Part shown: piece by piece, positions 1 through 6,794 of the stretch
How positions within the stretch are numbered: position 1 is the stretch's first letter
Layout: every line of letters begins with the position of its first letter
Assembly: GCA_964512955.1 (NCBI GenBank)
Contig: CAZEKX010000062.1
Location: forward strand, 1-11,481
Length of the DNA stretch: 11,481 bases
Origin: HGM04593 sp964512955
GTDB taxonomy: Bacteria > Bacteroidota > Bacteroidia > Bacteroidales > Bacteroidaceae
Reading direction: 5' to 3'
Notes under the pieces: model-generated
The model's database searches: none
The model's input: the letters and a program-made list of their open reading frames with translations, nothing else
Told to the model about the DNA's origin: nothing
Position numbers and translations under genes: made by a program

Positions 1-1
1 G

Positions 2-46
2 AGTGCTTTTACAAATTTATTTCGTAATGTTGCACTTGCTGGTTGA
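2..46 (+). CDS. Possible 3' end of an upstream gene (partial)
   Basis: An open frame enters from the left edge and ends at the TGA at 44-46, encoding SAFTNLFRNVALAG. Fourteen codons are too few to name a family. The composition is protein-like, and a strong terminator lies downstream at 183-212, which would fit the end of a plus-strand transcription unit. It could equally be a chance open frame. Confidence 0.2.
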   Translation, partial: SAFTNLFRNVALAG

Positions 47-120
47 CTCTGCGGTATATATGAGTTTATCTCAAAAAAAGTATTTTTTATGTAAATATTT
101 TTTTTAACAGAGTTTTTATA

Positions 121-128
121 TATATTTG
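121..128 (+). promoter_or_regulatory. Candidate Bacteroidota -7 promoter box
   Basis: TATATTTG matches the Bacteroidota -7 consensus TAnnTTTG exactly and is followed by CATCAC, a common context for a start site a few bases downstream. The region where the -33 TTTG should lie (about 97-102) is a plain T-run without the G, so the promoter is only half supported. If used, transcription would start near 134 and meet the terminator at 183-212. Confidence 0.35.
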
Positions 129-133
129 CATCA

Positions 134-212
134 CAAATTTGAAGCAAATCACAATAAGGATTATTCCGTTGTGAAAACACTTAAAGCGGAAGCCTTTGCT
201 TTCGCTTTTTTT
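134..212 (+). ncRNA. Candidate small RNA of about 80 nt
   Basis: This is an inference from layout. A -7 box at 121-128 lies just upstream and an intrinsic terminator closes the stretch. Between them a second hairpin can form: CACAAT (150-155) pairs with GTTGTG (168-173), with one G-U pair, then a two-base bulge, then GGA (158-160) with TCC (165-167) around a TTAT loop. No start codon with a credible protein follows the box. It matches no RNA family that I recognise. The alternative is that the terminator simply ends an upstream gene and the -7 match is chance in AT-rich DNA. Confidence 0.3.
183..212 (+). terminator. Intrinsic terminator, plus strand
   Basis: AAAGCGGAAGC (183-193) pairs with GCTTTCGCTTT (198-208) over 11 bp with one G-U pair and a four-base CTTT loop. 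The right arm runs straight into a T-run ending at 212, the classic rho-independent shape. It lies 52 bp before the lipoprotein start at 265, so it isolates that gene from upstream transcription or ends a short RNA. Confidence 0.75.
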
Positions 213-264
213 ATAAAATTATCAAGGATTTTCAATACATATTATATATACAAACTAAACAAAA

Positions 265-2343
265 ATGAAAATACTTACAAATAAAATGGTTATGCAAGGA
301 TACTACCATATAATGGTTGCCATATTTCTTGCTCTTATGGTTGCTTGCGGTGGTAGCGAAAACAATATTCCAAAGAGTATTATTGCCAATATTCCAACGG
401 AGAAGCCCGAACTACCCGATGAGGTTAATTTTATTCCCGAAAAGTTTAAATATACTGTAGATGTCTATTATAAGAGTGATACGGTTTTGCTTTCGGATTT
501 ACCGCATGGAGTAACAGCCTCTCTCTCCGGAGCAAATGTCTCTATTCTATCCCATGCCGACAGTGTGGAATTTCTTCTGCATGGTGCTGCCGATAGTGCC
601 TCTTTTGCACTACGTAGCGACAAGTCTCCGTTAATAACACTTATGCATTTGCGACTCTTCTCACGCGATAGAGCGGCAATAGAAGTTGCTTCACCCGAAG
701 TTGCATTCATACAAAGCGTTGGTAATTCTATAAATTATATAATGGACGGTATGCCTGGCGATACTTCTGCTGTACTTAAAAAGGCTTCTGCTCTAACAGT
801 CCATGGCTCGGCTGTACTTTGCGGTGATGGTAAACTCGCTTTGCGCGGTGAACGTAAAGCCGCTATGAGAACAACAGGTACATTGGTTGTGGATGGTATG
901 AATGTTTCGGTTGAGATGGCACGTTCCGATGGCCTTGTAGCAGACAGTGGTTTGGTTATAAAACGTGGTAACATGCATATCACATCGTGGAAGGATGCAC
1001 TTAAATCAAAGGCAGGCAGTGTTGTGTTGCTTGGTGGAAATCTCTCTCTTAATGGTGTTGGCAAAAAGGGGGATGCTGTGCAGGCACGTAATATCATCAT
1101 GTACGACGGACATCTTTCGGCTAAAATTACCGGTGATGCTTCGCGTGGGTTGAACTCCAAAGGCTCTGTTTTTATTATTGGTGGAATATTAGATGTAGAA
1201 GCATCGGGTAATGCAATATACTCTGCAAAGAAGAACGATTACACCTCGGGAGCATGCATTAAGACTGAAAATCATTTTTATATGGGTGGCGGATATGCTT
1301 CGTTAAATAACAGTGGTATGGCAGGTAAAGGTGTCAACTGTAATGGACAACTGCAAATTGATGGCGGAACATTGCTTGTTTGTAACAGTGGCGATGATGT
1401 GGTACATGAACTGTATCCGGCGGCTCATGCCTCGGCAAAAGGTATAAAGTGCGACAGTACAATGCTCATAAACGGTGGAACCATAGAGGTTCTTGTCTTT
1501 GGTAAGGGAGAGCGTTGCGAGGGTATAGAGTCAAAGTATGATATGACTATTGGTGGCAATGAAACCGCAATATATGTATATGCTTACGACGATGCCATAA
1601 ATTCCGGTGGAAATTTGCAGGTGAACGGAGGCAGGGTATATGCCTACTCTGTGTCGAACGATGCTATAGACAGTAATGCCGGTATAGCCTTGAATGGTGG
1701 TCTTGTAATAGCCAATGGCAGTAATTCTCCCGAACAGGGTATTGATAGCGATTTTGAAAAGGATTTCTCTGTAACCGGTGGCACAATAGTCTCTATTGGT
1801 GGTGCTATGGGACCATCGCCTTGCTTGCCCAAGAGCAACATGACATCGCAACCGGTTGTTGCATGGGGCGGGGTCAATTTGCAGCGTGGTAAGTCTCTGC
1901 TTCTCTCTAATAGCGAAGGAGAGATTGTCATGGCATATACCATTCCGCGTAATATACAACATGGTGGTGTGCTTTTCTCTACTTCTGAGTTTAAAGTTGG
2001 AGATACCTACTCTTTGGCGGTTGTGGATTCTTTATATGGTATGCAATCCTTGGGATATGGATTATATAAGGGTGGCTCCAGCCGGGGCGGAACAAATGTT
2101 TTTGGGTCGCAAGCGGCTATGTTGGCTCCCGATATGCCGTCGTCTATGCCTCCACCCGGAATGCCTCCACATAATGGTGCTATGCCACCGCCACCCTTTG
2201 GCGATTTTCCACCAAAAGAAAGAGGTGGAATGATGCCTCCGCAACCTTTTGCCGGTGAGTTGCCCGACAGCATAAAAAGCATTTTTATGCAACGTAATGA
2301 CGAGGGTTATTCCATGGGCAATCTGCCGGGGCGGGGAGTGTAA
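265..2343 (+). CDS. Lipoprotein with Cthe_2159-type carbohydrate-binding beta-helix
   Basis: This is a predicted envelope lipoprotein of 692 residues. Residues 16-27 form a hydrophobic signal ending in LMVAC, so Cys28 is the likely lipid anchor. Residues about 60-130 look like a beta-rich N-terminal region. From about 135 to 515 the chain is a right-handed parallel beta-helix: turns of the form D/G-A/G-I/V/L-x-S/C recur at 244, 270, 294, 316, 355, 392, 419, 443, 466 and 491, alternating with strands containing GG. This matches the Cthe_2159 family (carbohydrate-binding domain-containing proteins); the Clostridium thermocellum member is described as a pectate-lyase-like helix that binds calcium and cell-wall polysaccharides. 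The tail (624-664) is rich in Pro, Met and Gly (MPPPG, MPPPPF). The start is the first ATG of the frame, after an A-rich leader. No enzyme active site was recognised and no SusC/SusD or glycoside hydrolase gene is adjacent, so the ligand is unknown. It converges on the thioredoxin gene. Confidence 0.85.
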   Translation: MKILTNKMVMQGYYHIMVAIFLALMVACGGSENNIPKSIIANIPTEKPELPDEVNFIPEKFKYTVDVYYKSDTVLLSDLPHGVTASLSGANVSILSHADSVEFLLHGAADSASFALRSDKSPLITLMHLRLFSRDRAAIEVASPEVAFIQSVGNSINYIMDGMPGDTSAVLKKASALTVHGSAVLCGDGKLALRGERKAAMRTTGTLVVDGMNVSVEMARSDGLVADSGLVIKRGNMHITSWKDALKSKAGSVVLLGGNLSLNGVGKKGDAVQARNIIMYDGHLSAKITGDASRGLNSKGSVFIIGGILDVEASGNAIYSAKKNDYTSGACIKTENHFYMGGGYASLNNSGMAGKGVNCNGQLQIDGGTLLVCNSGDDVVHELYPAAHASAKGIKCDSTMLINGGTIEVLVFGKGERCEGIESKYDMTIGGNETAIYVYAYDDAINSGGNLQVNGGRVYAYSVSNDAIDSNAGIALNGGLVIANGSNSPEQGIDSDFEKDFSVTGGTIVSIGGAMGPSPCLPKSNMTSQPVVAWGGVNLQRGKSLLLSNSEGEIVMAYTIPRNIQHGGVLFSTSEFKVGDTYSLAVVDSLYGMQSLGYGLYKGGSSRGGTNVFGSQAAMLAPDMPSSMPPPGMPPHNGAMPPPPFGDFPPKERGGMMPPQPFAGELPDSIKSIFMQRNDEGYSMGNLPGRGV

Positions 2344-2365
2344 TGTTTGTGTGGCTTTTGGGGTA

Positions 2366-2662
2366 TCAAAGGTTCTGTTCTATAATCTCTTTGAGTTCGT
2401 TCATTGGTCGTACTCCGCTTGAACGCCAAACAATGTCCCCTCTTTTAAAGAGTATCAGAGTGGGAACCGACTGTATTCCGTAACTGTTTGCCAGTGCCGT
2501 ATTCTTATCGATATCTATTTTAATTATACGTGCTTTTTCACCAATAGCATTTTTAAGGTTCTCCAGTACGGGTTTCATGGCTTTACATGGACCACACCAT
2601 GTAGCGAAAAAATCTACCAAAACAGGTTTGTCACTTGCTATAATCTCTTTGAATGTCTCCAT
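2366..2662 (-). CDS. trxA: Thioredoxin
   Basis: This is a cytoplasmic thiol-disulfide oxidoreductase that reduces protein disulfides, itself reduced by thioredoxin reductase. At 98 residues it has the size of a minimal single-domain thioredoxin. The active site WCGPC lies at 22-26 (Cys23, Cys26). Asp17 is the buried acid, Lys48 its usual partner, and Pro67 in SVPT is the cis-proline. There is no signal peptide, so an envelope TlpA-like role is unlikely. Bacteroidota usually carry several thioredoxins, so the symbol reflects the family, not proven orthology to the main E. coli protein. A perfect hairpin ends 14 nt upstream of the start codon, between this gene and the OmpH-like gene, which suggests either separate transcription or control of translation. 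The stop lies 22 bp from that of the convergent lipoprotein. Confidence 0.95.
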   Translation of the reverse strand: METFKEIIASDKPVLVDFFATWCGPCKAMKPVLENLKNAIGEKARIIKIDIDKNTALANSYGIQSVPTLILFKRGDIVWRSSGVRPMNELKEIIEQNL

Positions 2663-2676
2663 AATATATAATAATT

Positions 2677-2705
2677 AACAAGCAGGAGTTATTCTCCTGC
2701 TTGTT
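2677..2705 (-). terminator. Perfect 12-bp hairpin after ompH, before trxA
   Basis: AACAAGCAGGAG (2677-2688) and CTCCTGCTTGTT (2694-2705) pair without mismatch around a five-base loop. Read on the minus strand it lies 36 nt after the ompH-like stop and is followed by an A/T-rich stretch (AATTATTATATATT) with an imperfect U-tract, so it is probably a terminator for the OmpH-like unit. It ends only 14 nt before the thioredoxin start, so it may instead act in the leader of that gene. The plus strand downstream of the hairpin has no T-run. Confidence 0.55.
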
Positions 2706-2741
2706 GAACGTTATTGATATGTGTTTTGTTTATAAACGGGT

Positions 2742-3344
2742 TTATTCGTCTGCGACATTATATCTGTTGTTCAAACCTTCTATTACTTGTTGTGTAATAT
2801 CGAGAGCCTCGTTTGCATACAATAGATTGTCTCCTACACGGCTTATGATAAGGTCGTAATTGTGCTGTGCATTAAAATCCTTCAAGAATGAGTTTATGGA
2901 GTCGCGCAAAACTACATTATTCTTTTGTGTCTCTGTGGCAAGTTCGTTTACCAAACGTTGCTCGTATACCTTGTAGTCCTCCTGACGCTTGAGGATACGT
3001 GCCTGCTCATCTTCGGCACGCTGACGGGTTGCATATACGTTGTTTGCCAATTTGTTCTGGAAATCATCAATGTCTGCCTGAATTGCTCTTGCCTTTTCGT
3101 TGAGTTTCATACGAATATCTTCGTCTTTGCGCAACATCTCTTTATTCATTGTAAGAGATAGTTTGTAGTTGTTGAAAAGTGAGTCAATGTCTACGTATGC
3201 AATTTTAAGACCCTCTTTTGCTACGGGTACGCTTGCTACAGGTTGTGTCTGTACGTTACTGTTATTGTTGTCGGCACATTGTGTGAATGAGATGATTGTT
3301 GCACATACTGCTGTTGCAACACTAAAAAAATGGATTTTTTTCAT
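2742..3344 (-). CDS. OmpH/Skp-family envelope protein
   Basis: This is a 200-residue protein of the OmpH (Skp) family; relatives are periplasmic trimeric chaperones that hold outer membrane proteins on their way to the BAM complex. Residues 1-22 form an export signal. Cys23 in ISFTQC could be a lipid anchor, but Gln at -1 and Phe at -3 do not fit a normal lipobox, and plain signal peptidase I cleavage is possible. The family start motif KIAYVDIDSLFNNYK is at 47-61. A long charged helical stretch (about 62-155) should form the coiled-coil arms, and the closing segment (163-190, YDLIISR and ITQQVIEGLN) is typical of Bacteroidota members. It lies 35 bp downstream of the small membrane protein on the same strand, probably in one operon. 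It is not next to bamA or lpxD as skp is in Proteobacteria. Confidence 0.88.
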   Translation of the reverse strand: MKKIHFFSVATAVCATIISFTQCADNNNSNVQTQPVASVPVAKEGLKIAYVDIDSLFNNYKLSLTMNKEMLRKDEDIRMKLNEKARAIQADIDDFQNKLANNVYATRQRAEDEQARILKRQEDYKVYEQRLVNELATETQKNNVVLRDSINSFLKDFNAQHNYDLIISRVGDNLLYANEALDITQQVIEGLNNRYNVADE

Positions 3345-3379
3345 GGTTTATTTATTGTTTCTTTTTTTATATTGTTGAT

Positions 3380-3622
3380 TTACTTGTTATTTACGCCGGA
3401 ATTCTCTTTTCTCCTTTCTTCCACTGCCATTGGGTCCTCTTTGCGTGCATCGCGGTCTTGCGACTGCGCACATTTAATACCACGTTTACGCATCTCCTTA
3501 TTGCCTCCGATGTGTATGTTCGGAAAGCGTCCATTCTTCTTTATTATAATGGTTATTGCCAATAATACGAATGATATTGCAATTATTAACACTGCCAGCA
3601 ATGTAGTTTCGAGCATTTCCAT
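3380..3622 (-). CDS. Small conserved single-pass membrane protein
   Basis: This is an 80-residue protein with one hydrophobic helix at about 5-28, followed by a polar tail with a well-defined segment, GRFPNIHIGGNKEMRKRGIK (31-50) then CAQSQD (51-56). From memory, similar short proteins with an FP-x-x-H-x-x-x-NK-x-M-x-x-x-GI-x-C-x-x-S-x-D tail occur across Bacteroidota as hypothetical or membrane proteins; I know of no assigned function. The tail is basic and probably cytoplasmic or interfacial. Cys51 is the only cysteine. It is the first gene of a likely two-gene unit with the OmpH-like protein (35 bp gap), and a -7 promoter box lies about 65 nt upstream. Confidence 0.7.
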   Translation of the reverse strand: MEMLETTLLAVLIIAISFVLLAITIIIKKNGRFPNIHIGGNKEMRKRGIKCAQSQDRDARKEDPMAVEERRKENSGVNNK

Positions 3623-3687
3623 TATTTTTGCTATCGAGTTTGTTTACAATCTCTGTTGTTTACGGGTTTTAATTCGTAAATCTGTTA

Positions 3688-3695
3688 CAAATATA
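3688..3695 (-). promoter_or_regulatory. Candidate -7 promoter box, minus strand
   Basis: On the minus strand this reads TATATTTG, an exact match to TAnnTTTG. No clear TTG lies 19-21 bp upstream. It would give a leader of about 60 nt for the small membrane protein gene starting at 3622, and it sits in the divergent gap between that gene and pepD. Confidence 0.4.
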
Positions 3696-3821
3696 GAGTT
3701 TTTATTGTCTATTTATGTGTGTGGCAGGGCAAAAAAACAAAAAAATATTGCAGATAGCAGGGATTTTAAATATTATTTACAATGTTAAAACCTTAATTAA
3801 CACATTTAAACGCGAAATAAT

Positions 3822-5279
3822 ATGGAAAAATTAAATTTGGAACCTCAATTGTTGTTCAATTTTTTTGCACAAATATGTGAAATACCTCATGGGTCAAAAC
3901 ATGAAGAAAAGATTTCGCTTTTTCTGCAAAATTTTGGCAAGGAGTTAGGATTAGAGACTATATCCGATGAAATGGGTAATGTTCTAATAAAGAAACCTGC
4001 AACACCGGGTTATGAGAATTGCAAAACAGTTATATTGCAGAGTCACATGGATATGGTGTGCGATAAACGTAAGGATGTTGAACACGATTTTACAAAAGAC
4101 CCTATTCGCACCGTCGTAAATGGTGAGTGGTTGATGGCACAAGGTACAACTTTGGGTGCCGATAATGGTGTAGGTGTGGCTGCGGCTATGGCTGTGCTTG
4201 CCGACAATTCTCTTAAACATGGTCCTATAAATTGTCTTTTCACTGTAGACGAAGAGACCGGTTTGACAGGTGCACAGGCTCTGTCGAAAGAGATGCTTCA
4301 AGGTGATATCCTCATAAACCTCGATTCCGAAGATGAAGGTGAAATTTTTATTGGTTGTGCAGGCGGTGTTTGTAACTATGCCAACTTCCGCTACTTCTGG
4401 ACACCAATATCGAGCGACCTCTTCTTTATGAGAGCCGAAATATCACATCTTACAGGTGGTCATTCCGGTGATGATATTAATAAAGGACGTGCCAATGCAA
4501 ATAAATTGCTTAACCGTTTCTTGTGCCATGTTGCCGAAAAATATGAGTTCTATCTTTGCGATATCGATGGTGGCAGTCTGCATAATGCCATTCCTCGTGA
4601 AGCATCGGCACTGTTTGCTGTTCCATCGGGCGAAAAAGAGAATGTGCGTGTCGATTTTAATGTTTTTGCAGCCGAGGTGCAAGAGGGGTATAGTGCAACA
4701 GAACCCGACATGCAACTGCGTTTGCAGAGTGCCGACCCTGTTCATCGCTCCTTCGATAATGAAAGTACAATGAAGTTGCTTAAGTCGGTACATGCTGTTT
4801 TTAACGGAGTGTTTGCCATGAGTCAGGATGTTCCCGGTTTGGTTGAGACATCAAGTAACCTTGCATCGATACGTAACAATGGAGACAGCACAATAACCAT
4901 AACCACCAGTCAAAGAAGTTCAATAGAGTCGGCGCGTGATAATGTGTCGGATAGTGTAAGAGCCGCATTTGAGTTGGGTGGCGCCTCTGTTACAACCAAA
5001 GGACATTATCCGGGTTGGAAACCCAATATGAACTCACAAATAATGAAGGTGGCTTGTGAACAGTATAACAAACTATTTGGCGGTGAGGCAAAGATAAAAG
5101 CAATACATGCCGGTTTGGAGTGCGGGTTGTTCCTCGAAAAGGCTCCTCATCTCGATATGATATCTTTCGGTCCCACAATGCGTGGGGTACACTCTCCCGA
5201 CGAAAAACTGAATATACCTTCGACAGAACGTTTCTGGAAACATCTGGTTGCTATTTTAGAGAATATACCATTTAAATAA
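3822..5279 (+). CDS. pepD: Aminoacyl-histidine dipeptidase (Xaa-His dipeptidase)
   Basis: This is a cytoplasmic zinc dipeptidase of the M20 family (M20C, PepD type) that cleaves Xaa-His and other unspecific dipeptides. At 485 residues it matches E. coli PepD in length. The two-metal site is complete: His75 and Asp77 in SHMDMV, Asp114 in GADNGVG, the DEETG motif with catalytic Glu144 and metal-binding Glu145, Asp168 in NLDSED, and the C-terminal His457 in GVHSPDE. The lid/dimerisation domain (about 195-395) contains the conserved LTGGHSGDDI. There is no signal peptide. The start ATG follows an A/T-rich leader with no Shine-Dalgarno site, as expected here. The next gene, a lipoprotein, starts 53 bp downstream on the same strand and may be read through from pepD, with no evident functional link. 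Confidence 0.96.
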   Translation: MEKLNLEPQLLFNFFAQICEIPHGSKHEEKISLFLQNFGKELGLETISDEMGNVLIKKPATPGYENCKTVILQSHMDMVCDKRKDVEHDFTKDPIRTVVNGEWLMAQGTTLGADNGVGVAAAMAVLADNSLKHGPINCLFTVDEETGLTGAQALSKEMLQGDILINLDSEDEGEIFIGCAGGVCNYANFRYFWTPISSDLFFMRAEISHLTGGHSGDDINKGRANANKLLNRFLCHVAEKYEFYLCDIDGGSLHNAIPREASALFAVPSGEKENVRVDFNVFAAEVQEGYSATEPDMQLRLQSADPVHRSFDNESTMKLLKSVHAVFNGVFAMSQDVPGLVETSSNLASIRNNGDSTITITTSQRSSIESARDNVSDSVRAAFELGGASVTTKGHYPGWKPNMNSQIMKVACEQYNKLFGGEAKIKAIHAGLECGLFLEKAPHLDMISFGPTMRGVHSPDEKLNIPSTERFWKHLVAILENIPFK

Positions 5280-5332
5280 TAAATAAAGATTTTCTTCGTT
5301 ATTTTATGTGTAAATATGAATGGTTGCCATAA

Positions 5333-6793
5333 ATGAAGAAACTGTTAAGATATATTGGTTTTATACTTTTGACTTCGGTCATCCTCGTTGCATGCAACGA
5401 GGATGACAATTTCTCGTCCGACCCAGCTCTGCGTCTTGAATTCTCTTGCGATACACTCTCTTTCGACACCTTATTTACCACTGTGGGCTCTCCAACAGGC
5501 ATGATGAAGGTTTATAATCGTAATGGGTCGGCACTACGCATACAGAATGTCTCTCTTAAGAGTGGTTCCGAAACGGGGTTTCGTGTGAATGTCGATGGGC
5601 AATACTCTAACTCTATTGAAGATTTGGAGATACGCAAAGGCGACAGTCTCTATGTGTTTGTTGAGGTTACTCCAAAAGAGAATGGTGCCGAAACTCCTTT
5701 GTTTCTCTCCGATTCAATTTGCTTTACTCTCGAAAGTGGAGTGCAACAGTATGTTACACTGGTTGCGTACGGCAGGGATGTGCATTTCTTGCGTGGAGTT
5801 GTTGTTGAACGTGATACTCTGTTGCAAAAAGGACATTATGTGGTATATGACAGTTTATATGTGAAGGAGGGTGCGACGCTATCACTGACCGAGGGTTGTA
5901 CATTGTATTTCCACGCAAAGACAGAGATGAAAGTACATGGACGTTTGCATGCCAATGGCACACTTGAACAACCGGTGGTATTTCGTGGCGACCGTACCGA
6001 TAATATGTTCGATTACCTGCCATACGACCGCATACCCGGACAGTGGGGCGGCATAACATTTGCACCATCGAGTAATGACAATCTGTTGCGCCATTGCGAT
6101 ATACATAGTGCGAACTATGGTTTGCTGATACAGCAGGGCGATACAACACAGCAACGTCTTGTAATGGAGTCGTCGCGAGTAGAGAATGTCAATGGCAATG
6201 CTTTGGAAACTATATGCAGTCGTGTCGATGTAACAAATTCTCTTATAGCCAATGCGGGTGGCAATTGTGTGAAAATAATTGGTGGCAGTGTGCGTTTTAC
6301 GCATTGTACAATTGCCAATTTCTATGTATGGAAGTTACGTGATGTGGCTCTAGCATTGCATAACTCTATCGATGGCATGCCTGCTCCGTTGTACGAAGCA
6401 ACATTTGCCAACTGTATCATAGAGGGGTCGAAAGAGGACGAAGTAATGGGGTATCTCACCAACCTTGGTGACACGGTTGCAAATTGTATAAATTATCGCT
6501 TTGTATCGTCGTTGGTGAATACAGTGAACGAAGAGAATGAGAATTTTATAGATGTCATATATGATGACAAAGAGGAAACGCCGTTTGCCAAGGAACATTT
6601 CAGGTTGGTCGACAATAAAGAGTTTAAGTACGATTTTCATCTTGCCGACAGTACAACAGCACGCGGAATGGCATCATCGGAATACTCAAATCTTGTGAGG
6701 TACGATTTAGACGGTGTCGAACGTCCTTTGGAGGCTGCCGATGCCGGGTGCTTTCAATTTGTGGAACTGTCGGACGGCGAGGGTGGTGAATAG
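5333..6793 (+). CDS. Surface-type lipoprotein with beta-sandwich and beta-helix
   Basis: This is a 486-residue predicted lipoprotein of unknown function. The signal peptide ends in ILVAC with Cys21 as anchor. The following NEDDN resembles the acidic lipoprotein export signals of Bacteroidota, so exposure on the cell surface is likely. Residues about 32-150 form an immunoglobulin-like or ASH-like beta-sandwich (DTLSFDTLFTTVGSPTG, then VYNRNGSALRI), a module common in Bacteroidales lipoproteins. Residues about 178-365 form a right-handed beta-helix of the type with GATLSLTEGCTLYFH, IPGQWGGI and NSLIANAGG turns, often seen in carbohydrate-related or adhesive proteins. I see no catalytic residues. 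It lies 53 bp downstream of pepD and abuts rlmH tail-to-tail with one base between stops. The fold is confident, the role is not. Confidence 0.85.
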   Translation: MKKLLRYIGFILLTSVILVACNEDDNFSSDPALRLEFSCDTLSFDTLFTTVGSPTGMMKVYNRNGSALRIQNVSLKSGSETGFRVNVDGQYSNSIEDLEIRKGDSLYVFVEVTPKENGAETPLFLSDSICFTLESGVQQYVTLVAYGRDVHFLRGVVVERDTLLQKGHYVVYDSLYVKEGATLSLTEGCTLYFHAKTEMKVHGRLHANGTLEQPVVFRGDRTDNMFDYLPYDRIPGQWGGITFAPSSNDNLLRHCDIHSANYGLLIQQGDTTQQRLVMESSRVENVNGNALETICSRVDVTNSLIANAGGNCVKIIGGSVRFTHCTIANFYVWKLRDVALALHNSIDGMPAPLYEATFANCIIEGSKEDEVMGYLTNLGDTVANCINYRFVSSLVNTVNEENENFIDVIYDDKEETPFAKEHFRLVDNKEFKYDFHLADSTTARGMASSEYSNLVRYDLDGVERPLEAADAGCFQFVELSDGEGGE

Positions 6794-6794
6794 G

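Noticed and set aside
60..107. Fifteen-codon plus-strand frame beginning ATGAGTTTATC
   Set aside because: It is very short, low complexity (Lys, Phe) and has no start context, so it is treated as non-coding.
735..1160. Long minus-strand open frames opposite the beta-helix lipoprotein
   Set aside because: They lie fully inside a well-supported gene, show no domain pattern, and are explained by the repetitive codons of the plus-strand gene.
2356..2373. CTTTTG/CAAAGG hairpin between the convergent lipoprotein and thioredoxin genes
   Set aside because: The stem is six pairs with one G-U and has no U-tract on either strand; too weak to call a terminator.
2728..2737. Ten-base palindrome GTTTATAAAC downstream of the ompH-like gene
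   Set aside because: It is short, AT-rich and without a loop, so it is not a terminator, and there is no second copy to suggest a binding site.
3748..3780. Possible pepD promoter, TTG-N20-TATTATTT
   Set aside because: The -7 part has two mismatches in the conserved TTTG half, and the region is so AT-rich that such matches are expected by chance.
3330..3788. Plus-strand frame of 152 codons over the small membrane protein gene
   Set aside because: Its hydrophobic look is the complement of the minus-strand helix and T-rich spacer. The minus-strand reading has a structured, conserved-looking tail and a sensible operon position.
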